Part shown: positions 26,814-35,590 of the stretch, piece after piece | Layout of the letters: each line of letters begins with the position of its first letter | Position numbering within the stretch: position 1 is the first letter of the stretch | NCBI RefSeq assembly: GCF_001280015.1 | Contig: NZ_LGDV01000199.1 | Coordinates: forward strand, 62,001-126,000 | Source of the DNA: Streptomyces sp. MMG1121 | GTDB lineage: Bacteria > Actinomycetota > Actinomycetes > Streptomycetales > Streptomycetaceae | Length of the DNA: 64,000 nucleotides | Direction: 5' to 3' | Position numbers and translations under genes: made by a program | Notes under the pieces: model-generated | What the model saw: only the letters and a program-made list of their open reading frames with translations | Told to the model about the DNA's origin: nothing | The model's database searches: none

Positions 26814-27639
26814 ACTGCTCCTCCACGGCGGCGGAGACGATCGTGGTGACCGCCTTGAACGTCCGGATCCCCTCGTACATGGTGGCACTGGTGTACGCCA
26901 CCTTCCGCTCCCCGATGCGGGCGACCCCGGGGACGACGGTGGCGGCCATCGCCAGGTGCTCGGCGTCGAACTCCACCGCGACCGTGAACGGGCCCGCCTC
27001 CACGGGTGCGTGACGGACCGCCAGACGGGCCGCCTCCCGGGCTGCCGCGCGGATGTCGGCGGCGGTGCGCGCCGGGGTCCGGCACACCGCCGCGTACCGC
27101 GACACATGGTCCTTGACGGCGACCTTCAGCGCCTCGGGCGCGTAGCCGAGCGCGTCCTCGCAGGCGAGGTCGTCACCGGTGAACAGGACGACGGGCACGC
27201 CGTACTCGGCGACGACATGCGCGTTGAGCAGGCCCTCGCTGGCGCGGACGTCGTTCAGCCACACCCCGGTGATCTGGTTGGCGAGATAGGTGTGGGCGAG
27301 GACGCCCTCCATGCCGGCGCCCGTGTGGTAGCCGACGAACGCGATGCCGTCGACGTCGCCGTGCTGCACGCCCTCCACCATGGACAGCGTCTTGTGCCGT
27401 CCGGTGAGCATCTCGACCCGCTCGTCCAGCCGCTCCAGCAGCAGATTGCGCATGGACCAGTGGGCCTCGTTGACGAGCACCTGGTCGGCACCGCCGTCGA
27501 AGAAACCCTCCGCGGCGGCGTTCACGTCCGAGGTGAACATCGACCGGCACCGCTCCCACTGCGGTGTCCCCGGCAGCACGTCGCCCGGCCATGTGACGCC
27601 GGTGGCCCCCTCCATGTCAGCACTGATGAGGATCTTCAT
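26806..27639 (-). CDS. M55 family D-aminopeptidase (DppA-like)
   Basis: 277 residues from ATG 27639. DppA hallmarks: KILISADMEGATGVTW (zinc ligands Asp and Glu at DMEG), NEAHWSMRNLL, FVGYHTGAGM (zinc His) and FTGDDLACEDA (Glu). The family is a zinc D-aminopeptidase that removes N-terminal D-amino acids, in Bacillus from D-Ala peptides. As the first gene of an overlapping operon with M20, S9 and S66 enzymes it suggests breakdown of D-residue-containing peptides, plausibly from peptidoglycan. That role is inference from the families. Confidence 0.92.
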   Translation of the reverse strand: MKILISADMEGATGVTWPGDVLPGTPQWERCRSMFTSDVNAAAEGFFDGGADQVLVNEAHWSMRNLLLERLDERVEMLTGRHKTLSMVEGVQHGDVDGIAFVGYHTGAGMEGVLAHTYLANQITGVWLNDVRASEGLLNAHVVAEYGVPVVLFTGDDLACEDALGYAPEALKVAVKDHVSRYAAVCRTPARTAADIRAAAREAARLAVRHAPVEAGPFTVAVEFDAEHLAMAATVVPGVARIGERKVAYTSATMYEGIRTFKAVTTIVSAAVEEQYG

Positions 27640-27710
27640 GCTGTGTCACGTTACGCGCAGACCGGCGACCAGGCCACGACCGCGCCGGACGGCCCGTCCG
27701 GGTGGGCGCG

Positions 27711-27753
27711 CGGGGTGCGCGGGACGGTGGTGCCGGCCGTTCCGCGCACCCCG
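27711..27753 (-). terminator. strong hairpin downstream of methyltransferase
   Basis: CGGGGTGCGCGG (27711-27722) is an exact complement of CCGCGCACCCCG (27742-27753), with a partly paired 19-base loop. It begins 18 bases past the stop of the minus-strand methyltransferase and lies upstream of the peptidase operon, whose own promoter must be in 27640-27710. Confidence 0.7.
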
Positions 27754-27771
27754 CCGGGCCCTGTCGTCCGC

Positions 27772-28491
27772 CTACCTCGCGGCGAGGACGAACCAGCGGG
27801 CCGGCAGATCGATGCGGGTGCCGTCGGCGAGGTACTCGGTCTGCGGCAGGGCCGTGTCGCCCTCGGCGAGGACCGTCAGGCCGGCCTTGCCGAGCAGGCG
27901 CGGGATCTCCTCGTCGTCGGCGTCGGCCGGCTTCAGGCCGTGGTGGAAGACGCGCCGGAGCTTGGGTCCGGGGCCGGCCGGCTGGGACGCCGCCCGCGAG
28001 AGGACGTCCCGGGAGCCGGAGGTGAGTTCGACGACGAACGCGCGCCCCTCGGTGCCGATGATCTCGGCGACGGCGGCGGCGACCGCGGCCCGCGCCTCCG
28101 GTTCGCTCTGGTGGATGACGGCCCGCATGTAGACGTGCGCGTCGCCGAGCCGTTCGTGCAGGGCGCGGACGGCGGCCGAGTCGGTCAGGTCGAGCTGCTG
28201 GAACTCGACGGTGTCGCCGGTCGTGGCGCGGCGGGCGTGCTCGACGGCGGCGTGCGAGAGGTCGACGCCGACGGCGTGCGCGAACCGGGTGGCCAGGTAG
28301 CGGGTCTGGGTGCCGTTGCCGCAGCCGAGGTCGACGATGGTGCGCTCGCGGTCGGCGTGGGGCAGCAGCAGGGCGCTGTGCGGTTCGGCGGTGAGGGAGG
28401 GATCGGAGTCCCAGATCGCCTCGCCCGCCTCGTCGGAGGTCTCTCTCCAGTAACTTTCCCAGGCGTTGCGGTAGTTGTCCGAGACGTTCAT
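27772..28491 (-). CDS. class I SAM-dependent methyltransferase
   Basis: 239 residues from ATG 28491 with GGGGAGA just upstream. SAM motif I TIVDLGCGNGTQTRYLA, motif II AVGVDLSHAAVEHARRA and an acidic-to-aromatic motif EFQQLDLTDS are clear. The N-terminus (NYRNAWESYWRETSDEAGEAIWDSDP) is shared with a group of actinobacterial thiopurine-like/UbiE-like methyltransferases. The C-terminal PRLLGKAGLTVLAEGDT ends in a WFVLAAR strand. Acceptor unknown. It is followed by a strong terminator. Confidence 0.85.
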   Translation of the reverse strand: MNVSDNYRNAWESYWRETSDEAGEAIWDSDPSLTAEPHSALLLPHADRERTIVDLGCGNGTQTRYLATRFAHAVGVDLSHAAVEHARRATTGDTVEFQQLDLTDSAAVRALHERLGDAHVYMRAVIHQSEPEARAAVAAAVAEIIGTEGRAFVVELTSGSRDVLSRAASQPAGPGPKLRRVFHHGLKPADADDEEIPRLLGKAGLTVLAEGDTALPQTEYLADGTRIDLPARWFVLAAR

Positions 28492-28632
28492 GCGATCTCC
28501 CCACGGGTTCGGTTCCGTGATCGAAATATCGCGGCGGCGGGGAGCAGGGCAAGAGGTGGGCACCCACCTTCACGAGATGTACGGGCCCGGGGCATCCGGG
28601 GGGCGTGCACGGACAGAGCGCGCGCCCCCCTT

Positions 28633-31098
28633 TCATCGGCTTCCGGTGACCGCCTGTTCGAACCAGACCGTCTTGCGGTGGCCGCTCGCCGTGGCGCCCC
28701 ACTCCCGGGCGAGCCGGCTGACCACGCGCAGACCGCGCCCCGACTCGTCGTACGGGTCGGGGCCGAGCATCGCGGGCAGGGCGGGTTCGTCGTCGGTGAT
28801 CTCGAACAGCAGGGCGTCGGTGCGGACCACGCGCAGCCCGATGCGCTCGCTCCCGGCGTGCCGTACGGCGTTGGTGACGACCTCGCTGACCAGCAGCTCG
28901 GCGGTCTCCACGGCCTGCGGCAGGCCCCACGCGAGGAGCTGTGCGCGCACCAGACGGCGGGCCCGGGCGACCTCGTGGGGCTCGGGGTCGAGCCGCCATT
29001 CGGCGACATGGTCGTCGGGGATGCCGTTGAGCCGGGCCATGAGCAGGGCGACGTCGTCCTTGCGGCCGCCGCGGGTGTTGAGGGCGCGGATGATGGTGTT
29101 GCAGGCGTCGTCCATGGAGGCGGCGGGGTGCGCGGCGGACTCGCAGAGCGCGGCCAGGCCCTCGCCGATGTCGGAGCCGCGCACCTCGACCAGGCCGTCG
29201 GTGCACAGCACCAGCCGGTCGCCGGGCGCGACCTTGACCCGGGTGGACTCGAACGGGACACCGCCCACTCCTATGGGGGCGCCGGTGGGCAGCTCCAGGA
29301 GTTCGCTGCTGCCGTCCTCGGCACGGACGAGGACGGGCGGGATGTGACCGGCGTTGGCCAGGTGCAGCTCGCCGCGGATCGGGTCGTAGACCGCGTACAG
29401 ACAGGTGGCGAGGTAGTTGTCGCCGAGCCGCCGGGCCAGGTCGTCCAGGTTGCGCAGCAGCTGTGCGGGCGGGGTCTCCATCGCGGCCATGGTCTGTACG
29501 GCGGTGCGCAACTGGCCCATCATCGCTGCCGAGTTGAGACCGTGGCCCATGACGTCGCCGACCACGAGGGCGGTGCGCGAGCCGGGCAGTTTGATGGTGT
29601 CGAACCAGTCGCCGCCGATCCGGCCGAGCCGGGTGCCGGGCAGGTAGCGGGTGGCGACGTCACACCCGGCCATCCGCGGGGTCACCTGCGGCAGCATGCT
29701 GTCCTGGAGGGTGTCGGCGACGTTCTCCTGGTAGGTGTACATACGGGCGTTGTCGAGCACGAGGCCCGCCCGGGCGGCGAGTTCGGCGCCGGTGGTGCGG
29801 TCCATGTCGTCGAACTGCGGGCGGTCGGGGCGGCGCATCAGCACCATGAAGCCGAGGACGACGTTGCGGGCCTTGAGCGGCACGATCAGCAGGGAGCGCC
29901 CGCCGATGAGCGGCCGCAGGTCGCGCTTTTCGAACTCGCCGGAGATCCGCTCGCTCAGCTCCTTGGTGACCCTCGGGACGAGGACCGGTTCGCCGGTGAC
30001 CATGCACTGGTAGAAGGGGGTGTGCTCGGGAAAGGCGAAGGCCTCGCCGACGGGCACGGTGTCGTCCCAGCGGCCCGGTTCGTCGTTGTGCTCGACCCAG
30101 ACGCGGAACATCATGGTGCTGGCGTCCGGCGGACCGTCCGGGAAGCCCTCGCCGGCGAGGACGGCGGCGCGCAGATGGGTGCCGGCGAAGTCCGCGAACC
30201 GGGGCACCGCCGCGCTGGTGACCTCGCGAATGGTCTCGCCGAGGTCGAGGGAGGTGCCGATGCCGGAGCTGACCTCGTTGAGGAACTCCAGCCGCTCGCG
30301 CACGGCCGCGTACTCCAGGTCCTCCTCGGCTCCGGCCGGGACCAGGACCGCGGCGGGCCGCTGGCGCGGTACGACGGCCTCGGCGCGCCGACGGCCCGGA
30401 CGGCGGGGCACGCCCCAGTACGGGGTGACGGGCACCCGGTCGAACTGGCTGAACTCCAGGACGGGATAGCCGAGTTCGAGGACCTGGGCGACGATGCGGG
30501 AGCTGAGTCCCGGGCCCATGTTGGGCAGGATCTCGGGCAGCTGCCGCTCCAGCTCGTCGGAGGCGGGCAGTTCGGTGTGGCGGGCGAAGCCGGGCGAGAT
30601 GCGCTCGGCGGTCTCGTCGTCGTAGCCCCGCTCGTCGCGCAGCCGGGTGGCGTCGGCGGCGAGCACGAGCAGCCGGGACGGGCCGGGGCCGACCAGCGGG
30701 TAGGCCCACCACAGCACGTCGAGCCGCTCGGTGTCGGAAGGCCGTTCGTGCGGAGCGAGGCGGGCGCGGCCGGCCGTGGCGTAGGCGGTGTGCCCGTCGA
30801 GGGAGGCCTCCAGGTCGGGGCCGAGCCCGTCGTACTCGGTGGAGGTGTCCGCCACCGCCCCGCCGTGCGGGTCCTCGGGGAGAGCGCCGGAGACCGGCAG
30901 CAGATCGGCCGCGGGCCGCCCTACGGCGTCCTCGCGTCCGACGCCGAACAGGCGCCGCGCACCGCTGCTCCAGTGGGACACGAGGCCGGCGCGGTCGACG
31001 ACGACCACGGCCAGCGGAATGCGGCCCGCGACGGCGTCACCTGCGCCGTGGCCGGGAGGTGTGTCCCGCGCGCCGCCACGGTCGTCGCCGAATTCCAT
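28633..31098 (-). CDS. multidomain SpoIIE-type PP2C phosphatase with PAS, GAF and anti-sigma-factor-like ATPase domains
   Basis: 821 residues. Order: PAS-like sensor (about 25-130, IPLAVVVVDRAGLVSHWSSGARRLFG), a middle segment, GAF domain (about 260-440), PP2C/SpoIIE phosphatase (about 450-670, with GGDWFDTIKLPGSRTALVVGDVMGHG and LVLCTDGLVEVRG), and HATPase_c (about 690-821, ELLVSEVVTNAVRHAG and GRGLRVVSRL). Such proteins both phosphorylate (RsbW-like) and dephosphorylate (RsbU/SpoIIE-like) anti-anti-sigma partners, tuning alternative sigma factors in response to a signal. No partner gene is adjacent. No membrane segment is seen, so it is cytoplasmic. Streptomyces encode many paralogues; the signal is unknown. 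Confidence 0.92.
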   Translation of the reverse strand: MEFGDDRGGARDTPPGHGAGDAVAGRIPLAVVVVDRAGLVSHWSSGARRLFGVGREDAVGRPAADLLPVSGALPEDPHGGAVADTSTEYDGLGPDLEASLDGHTAYATAGRARLAPHERPSDTERLDVLWWAYPLVGPGPSRLLVLAADATRLRDERGYDDETAERISPGFARHTELPASDELERQLPEILPNMGPGLSSRIVAQVLELGYPVLEFSQFDRVPVTPYWGVPRRPGRRRAEAVVPRQRPAAVLVPAGAEEDLEYAAVRERLEFLNEVSSGIGTSLDLGETIREVTSAAVPRFADFAGTHLRAAVLAGEGFPDGPPDASTMMFRVWVEHNDEPGRWDDTVPVGEAFAFPEHTPFYQCMVTGEPVLVPRVTKELSERISGEFEKRDLRPLIGGRSLLIVPLKARNVVLGFMVLMRRPDRPQFDDMDRTTGAELAARAGLVLDNARMYTYQENVADTLQDSMLPQVTPRMAGCDVATRYLPGTRLGRIGGDWFDTIKLPGSRTALVVGDVMGHGLNSAAMMGQLRTAVQTMAAMETPPAQLLRNLDDLARRLGDNYLATCLYAVYDPIRGELHLANAGHIPPVLVRAEDGSSELLELPTGAPIGVGGVPFESTRVKVAPGDRLVLCTDGLVEVRGSDIGEGLAALCESAAHPAASMDDACNTIIRALNTRGGRKDDVALLMARLNGIPDDHVAEWRLDPEPHEVARARRLVRAQLLAWGLPQAVETAELLVSEVVTNAVRHAGSERIGLRVVRTDALLFEITDDEPALPAMLGPDPYDESGRGLRVVSRLAREWGATASGHRKTVWFEQAVTGSR

Positions 31099-31263
31099 GG
31101 CCCCGGCCCTTTCTCCCCACGGCTGTTCGCAAACGATCTGTGAAGCCTGCCACTACCGTACGGCGGCGGCCGGTCGCGATGTGTGGCAATCCTGGAATTG
31201 GTTTCACCTCATCGCGCGGGCGCGCAGCTCAGCGCCCCGCGGGCGCCCCCCCGGCCGGTCCTC

Positions 31264-33669
31264 TCAGTCCTCGTGGCCCAGTTGCAGGTCGCGTTCGGTC
31301 CGGCCGCCGCCCGCGACCTGGAGCACGGTGGCGACCGGCGGGTAGCCGGCGGCGATGACGGTGTACTCGCCGGAGGCGAGGTCGACGAACCGGAACGTTC
31401 CGTCCGCTCCCGTGGTGAGGGTGTCGACCACGTTGCCGGCGGCGTCGAGGAGCGTGACGCGCGCGTCCTCCACGGGCCGTCCGCCGCTCGCCCGGACGGT
31501 GCCCCGCAGCACGGCGCCGCCCGCGAGCTCGACGTCCTGCCGGGTCTCTCTTGAGGCCTGCACGCTGACCGGGAGCGCGGCCGGCCGGAAGGCGGGGGCG
31601 CTGGCGGCGAGGGTGTACTCGCCGGCGACGAGTTCGGTGATGACATAGCCGCCCTCGCGGCCGCTGCGGGTGGCGGCGACGACCTCGCCGTGCACGTTGG
31701 TGAGGGTGACGGTGGCGTCCCGGACGGGGGTGCCGTCGGCGGTGAGGACGCTGCCGGCGAGGCGTCCGGCGCCGCCGAGGACGACGTCGAGTTCGACGGG
31801 CCGTTCGCCGACGGTGACGGAGACGGCCTGCGGCTGGTGGCCGCCCGCGGCGGCGATCAGCACGTACGACCCGGCGCCGGGCGTGCTCAGCGCGTACCGC
31901 CCGTCCTCGCCGCTCGCGCCCCGGCCGATCTGCTGTCCGGCGACGTCGATGAGGGTGAGGGCCGCGAGGGGCACGACGGTGCCGTCGGGGTGCTGCACCG
32001 TGCCGCAGACGGGGATGCCGGCGGCGTGGGGCGAACGGGCTTGGGGGATCGGGGCGTTCACGGTCTCGTGCTCGGGCTCGGTTTCGGCGGCGGGGTGGGA
32101 CACCAGGGGTTTCTCCTTGAGGAAGAACGCGATGAGCAGGCCGGCGACGAGTACCGGGACGAGGTAGAGGAAGATCCGGGGCATCGCGTCGGCGTAGGCG
32201 CGGATGTAGGCGTCGCGCAGGGCCGGGGGCAGCGCGCGGACGAGCTGCGGGGTGATGGACTCGGGGTCGGGCAGCCGGACACCGGAGCGCGGCGGCAGTT
32301 CCCTGCGCAGGGCGTCGGTGAGCCGGTTCGCGAAGAGGGTGCCGAAGATCGCGGCGCCGACGCTGCCGCCGATCTGCCGGAAGTAGTTGTTGGCGCTGGT
32401 GGCGGTGCCGAGGTCGGCGGGCCGCACGGAGTTCTGCACGGCGAGGACGAGGACGGGCATCACCAGGCCGATGCCGGCGCCGAGGACGGCCATCCAGACG
32501 CTGTACTGCAGCCGGGGTGTGTCGACTTCCAGGCGGGACAGCAGCCACATGCCGAGGGCGGAGAGGGCGCCGCCGAGCACGGGGAAGACCTTGTACCGGC
32601 CGGTGCGGCTGATGAGCTGGCCGCCGATGATCGAGGCGCCGACGATCCCGGCCATCATGGGCAGCATCAGCAGGCCGGACCCGGTGGCGCTGGCCCCGTC
32701 GACCATCTGCAGGAAGGTCGGCAGATAGCTGGCGGCGCCGAACAGGGCGACTCCGATCACCAGGCCCACCAGACCGCTGACGTTGAAGACGCAGTCGCAG
32801 AACAGCCGTAGCGGGATGAGGGGTTCGGCGGCGAAGCGCTCGGCGACGAGGAAGAGGACGGTGGCGGCGAGCGCGCCGGCGCCGAGGCCGACGATCTGCC
32901 GCGAGCCCCAGGCGTACTCGGTGCCGCCCCAACTGGTCAGCAGGACCAGGCAGGTGGACGCGGCGGCGAGCAGCAGTGCGCCGAGGACGTCGAGTCGGCC
33001 GCGGGTCGCGGGTTTGGGGAGTTTCAGGACCACGGTGACGACGGCGAGGGTGACCAGACCGAAGGGGACGTTGACGTAGAAGCACCAGCGCCAGGAGAGG
33101 TGGTCGGTGAAGTAGCCGCCCAGCAGCGGGCCCGCGACGGAGGCGAGGCCGAAGGAGGCGCCGATCAGGCCCATGTAGCGGCCGCGTTCGCGGGGCGGCA
33201 CGATGTCGGCGATGATCGCCTGCACGCCGATCATGAGCCCGCCCGCGCCGACGCCCTGGACCGCGCGGAAGGCGATCAGCTGGTCCATGGACTGGGCCCG
33301 GCCGGCCAGCGCGGAGCCGAGGACGAAGACGGCGATGGCGAACTGGAAGACGCCTTTGCGGCCGACGAGGTCGCCGAGCTTGCCGTACAGCGGCAGGCCG
33401 ACGGTGGAGGTGAGCAGATAGGCGGTGATCGCCCAGCTCATCCGGTCCAGACCGTGCAGCTCGCCGACGATCTTCGGCAGCGCGGTCGCGACGATCATCT
33501 GGTCGAGCGCCGCGAGGAGCAGGGCGAGCATCAGCCCGAAGAACACCAGTCGCACGCGGCGCGCACCGAGTCCGGCGGCCGGTCCGGGCGGCGGTGGTGC
33601 GACCGCGGTCGCCTCAGCCGCCTCCGGTGCCACGACCGGCTCGTGCTCCACCAGGGTCGTCCCGACCAC
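31264..33669 (-). CDS. DHA2-family MFS exporter fused to three transthyretin-like (CarboxypepD_reg) domains
   Basis: 801 residues. Residues about 30-530 are a 14-helix EmrB/QacA-type drug:proton antiporter ([17 protein letters not shown], the motif A region [14 protein letters not shown], and motif C-like [15 protein letters not shown]). After the last helix ([19 protein letters not shown]) come three tandem 80-residue beta-sandwich repeats. Each has a DGTxVxxAxVTL ... G.Y.....AGEYTLxA plan (starting near 555, 640 and 720), typical of carboxypeptidase regulatory-like domains normally found outside cells. In a 14-helix MFS protein the C-terminus faces the cytoplasm. The transport substrate is unknown. 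The start is at 33669 near GAGGGGA. Confidence 0.85.
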   Translation of the reverse strand: MVGTTLVEHEPVVAPEAAEATAVAPPPPGPAAGLGARRVRLVFFGLMLALLLAALDQMIVATALPKIVGELHGLDRMSWAITAYLLTSTVGLPLYGKLGDLVGRKGVFQFAIAVFVLGSALAGRAQSMDQLIAFRAVQGVGAGGLMIGVQAIIADIVPPRERGRYMGLIGASFGLASVAGPLLGGYFTDHLSWRWCFYVNVPFGLVTLAVVTVVLKLPKPATRGRLDVLGALLLAAASTCLVLLTSWGGTEYAWGSRQIVGLGAGALAATVLFLVAERFAAEPLIPLRLFCDCVFNVSGLVGLVIGVALFGAASYLPTFLQMVDGASATGSGLLMLPMMAGIVGASIIGGQLISRTGRYKVFPVLGGALSALGMWLLSRLEVDTPRLQYSVWMAVLGAGIGLVMPVLVLAVQNSVRPADLGTATSANNYFRQIGGSVGAAIFGTLFANRLTDALRRELPPRSGVRLPDPESITPQLVRALPPALRDAYIRAYADAMPRIFLYLVPVLVAGLLIAFFLKEKPLVSHPAAETEPEHETVNAPIPQARSPHAAGIPVCGTVQHPDGTVVPLAALTLIDVAGQQIGRGASGEDGRYALSTPGAGSYVLIAAAGGHQPQAVSVTVGERPVELDVVLGGAGRLAGSVLTADGTPVRDATVTLTNVHGEVVAATRSGREGGYVITELVAGEYTLAASAPAFRPAALPVSVQASRETRQDVELAGGAVLRGTVRASGGRPVEDARVTLLDAAGNVVDTLTTGADGTFRFVDLASGEYTVIAAGYPPVATVLQVAGGGRTERDLQLGHED

Positions 33670-33777
33670 GTACCGCTCCCCTCGTCACATCTGTCACATG
33701 TCCCGCGTAAGGCGTCAACTGTGAACAACTGCGGTGAGTTACGGCATCGTTCCGGGCGAGGGGGAGATCCACTCGAA

Positions 33778-33807
33778 CCGGTGAAGGGGCCAACACCCCT
33801 TCACCGG
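33778..33807 (-). terminator. 12-bp-stem terminator after SRPBCC gene
   Basis: CCGGTGAAGGGG (33778-33789) and CCCCTTCACCGG (33796-33807) are perfect complements around a 6-base loop, 13 bases past the SRPBCC stop. The MFS gene downstream on the same strand therefore probably has its own promoter in 33670-33777. Confidence 0.75.
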
Positions 33808-33820
33808 CTGGGCCTTGGGC

Positions 33821-34264
33821 CTACTTCTCGACCTCGGTGGCGAGCTTGGCGAGCAGGGCGTCGTAGATCCGGCCGAGCCCCTTGGGGGCGAAGGTCTTCT
33901 CGAAGAAGCCGCCGATGCCGCCGGCACCCTGCCAGGTGGTGGTGACGACGACCCGGGCCTTGCCCTCGCCCGCAGGGGTGACGCGCCAGGTGGTGACCAT
34001 GGAGGAGTTGCGGTCCTTCTCGACCAGCTCGCCGTCGGTGGGCTCGCTGACCTCCAGGAGGCAGTCGCGCACCCGCTTGCTGGTGGCCTGGAGCTTCCAG
34101 TGCACGAGGGTGCCCTCCCCGTCGCCGCCCTCACGGACCTCGTACTCGCTGAAGTGCTCGGGCAGCAGCTTCTGCCGGGTGCCGCGGTAGTCGGCGAGGG
34201 CGTCGAACACCTTCTCCGCGTCCGCCGCGACGACCCGCTCCGTAGTGGCCTCGACCTGCGCCAT
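33821..34264 (-). CDS. SRPBCC (START-like) family protein
   Basis: 147 residues from ATG 34264; GGTCCTGGAGGAACGC gives a GGAGG 5-7 bases upstream. The fold is seen in EATTERVVAADAEKVFDALADY, the central HFSEYEVREGGDGEGTLVHWKL strands and the long C-terminal helix GFFEKTFAPKGLGRIYDALLAKLATEVE. Polyketide cyclase/dehydrase-like lipid- or ligand-binding pockets are the general family role. No catalytic residues can be assigned. It diverges from the SOS-box radical SAM gene, sharing 135 bases. Confidence 0.85.
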   Translation of the reverse strand: MAQVEATTERVVAADAEKVFDALADYRGTRQKLLPEHFSEYEVREGGDGEGTLVHWKLQATSKRVRDCLLEVSEPTDGELVEKDRNSSMVTTWRVTPAGEGKARVVVTTTWQGAGGIGGFFEKTFAPKGLGRIYDALLAKLATEVEK

Positions 34265-34354
34265 TGCGTTCCTCCAGGACCTGGTTTCTCGGGGTGGGCC
34301 CAAGCCAACCACCCCGGCGCCCGGGCCCCCAAATCGGGGTCCGCACGATCATGG

Positions 34355-34372
34355 GAACAGATGTTCTATTCT
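34355..34372 (+). promoter_or_regulatory. SOS (LexA) box overlapping promoter of radical SAM gene
   Basis: GAACAGATGTTC (34355-34366) fits the Gram-positive/actinobacterial SOS box GAAC-N4-GTTC exactly. It abuts a good -10 hexamer TATTCT (34367-34372, TANNNT type), so a bound LexA would cover the promoter. The start codon of the radical SAM gene is 34 bases beyond the box, giving a short leader with GAGGAGG. The regulator assignment is by consensus match. Confidence 0.65.
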
Positions 34373-34399
34373 GTGGGGCAGTGCTACCGAGGAGGCGTC

Positions 34400-35440
34400 A
34401 TGCGCTGGGAGAACCTCACGGAGGACAGCGAACACGGCCGGGCCGAGCCGGCCCTGTTCGGCGCGGACTCGGTGACGACCCGCACGTTCGACACGCCCGA
34501 GTTCCGCGGGATCACCTTTCACGAGGTCCGGGCGCGCTCGGTGCTGAACCGGGTGCCGGGCGCCTCGCGCATGCCGTTCGAGTGGACGGTCAACCCGTAC
34601 CGGGGCTGCACGCACGCGTGCGTGTACTGCTTCGCCAGAAAGACGCACGGCTATCTGGACCTCGACACCGGCACCGGCTTCGACACGCAGATCGTGGTCA
34701 AGGTGAACGCGCCCGAGGTGCTGCGCCGCCAGCTCGCCTCCCGCCGCTGGCAGGGCGATCACGTGGCGATGGGCACCAACGTCGACTGCTACCAGCGCGC
34801 CGAGGGCCGCTATCGCCTGATGCCGGGCATCATCTCCGCCCTCACCGAGCACGCGAACCCGTTCTCGATCCTCACCAAGGGCACGCTCGTCCTGCGGGAC
34901 CTGGACCTGCTGGTCCGGGCCGCCGAGGTGACGGACGTGGGCATCTCGGTCTCCGTCGGCTTCCTCGACGCCGAGCTGTGGCGCACGGTGGAGCCGGGCA
35001 CGCCCGCGCCCGAGCGCCGGCTGGAGGTCGTCCGCAGCCTCGGCGAGCACGGCATCGGCTGCGGGGTGCTGATGGCCCCGGTGATCCCGTTCCTGAGCGA
35101 CCACCCGGACCAACTGCGCGACACGGTACGGGCGATCGCGCAAGCCGGCGCCACCTCGGTGACCCCGCTGACGCTGCATCTGCGCCCGGGCGCGCGGGAG
35201 TGGTTCATGACCTGGCTCGCCCGGCACCATCCGCACCTTGTGCGGCGCTACGAGCGACTGTACGCGGCGGGCGCCTACGCGCCGACGTGGTACCAGCGCC
35301 GGATCACCCGTCAGGTGCACGAGCTGGCACGGGAGTACGGCATCGGTCCCACACGCGCGGGGACGGCCCGCCGGATCCGCCCCGCGGCGCCGGCCGAGCC
35401 GGAGAGCGTCGCCGAGCCGACCCAGCTGACCCTCATGTGA
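34400..35440 (+). CDS. Rv2578c-family radical SAM protein
   Basis: 346 residues from ATG 34400 with GAGGAGG 5 bases upstream. NPYRGCTHACVYCFARKTH carries the 4Fe-4S cluster motif CxxxCxxC. The barrel continues with VALKVNAPEVL-like, GTNVDCYQRAEGRYRLMPGII, FSILTKGTLVLRDLDLL and GFLDAELWRTVEPGTPAPERRL. This is the spore-photoproduct-lyase-related Rv2578c group, whose chemistry is not established. The SOS box in its promoter points to a DNA-damage role. Divergent from the SRPBCC gene. A single gene: the next gene on the strand has its own leader of about 150 bases. Confidence 0.9.
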   Translation: MRWENLTEDSEHGRAEPALFGADSVTTRTFDTPEFRGITFHEVRARSVLNRVPGASRMPFEWTVNPYRGCTHACVYCFARKTHGYLDLDTGTGFDTQIVVKVNAPEVLRRQLASRRWQGDHVAMGTNVDCYQRAEGRYRLMPGIISALTEHANPFSILTKGTLVLRDLDLLVRAAEVTDVGISVSVGFLDAELWRTVEPGTPAPERRLEVVRSLGEHGIGCGVLMAPVIPFLSDHPDQLRDTVRAIAQAGATSVTPLTLHLRPGAREWFMTWLARHHPHLVRRYERLYAAGAYAPTWYQRRITRQVHELAREYGIGPTRAGTARRIRPAAPAEPESVAEPTQLTLM

Positions 35441-35590
35441 ACGCGTGCGGGTGAGGACGTTCGAGGGCATCGCGCGGCTCAATCGGGTCAAGTACGGCCG
35501 CTACGGGTTCGGCGGAGCCCCGGCCCCGGGACGATGCGGCGAGGGCCGTGATCCTCGCGGTCCACCGACCCCTGCGTCCCGGGAGAACCC

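Noticed and set aside
26596..31143. Very long open frame on the plus strand opposite the M20, M55, methyltransferase and SpoIIE genes
   Set aside because: It is the antisense of well-supported genes and has the Gly/Val/Asp/Arg-heavy composition of high-GC shadow frames, with no recognisable motif.
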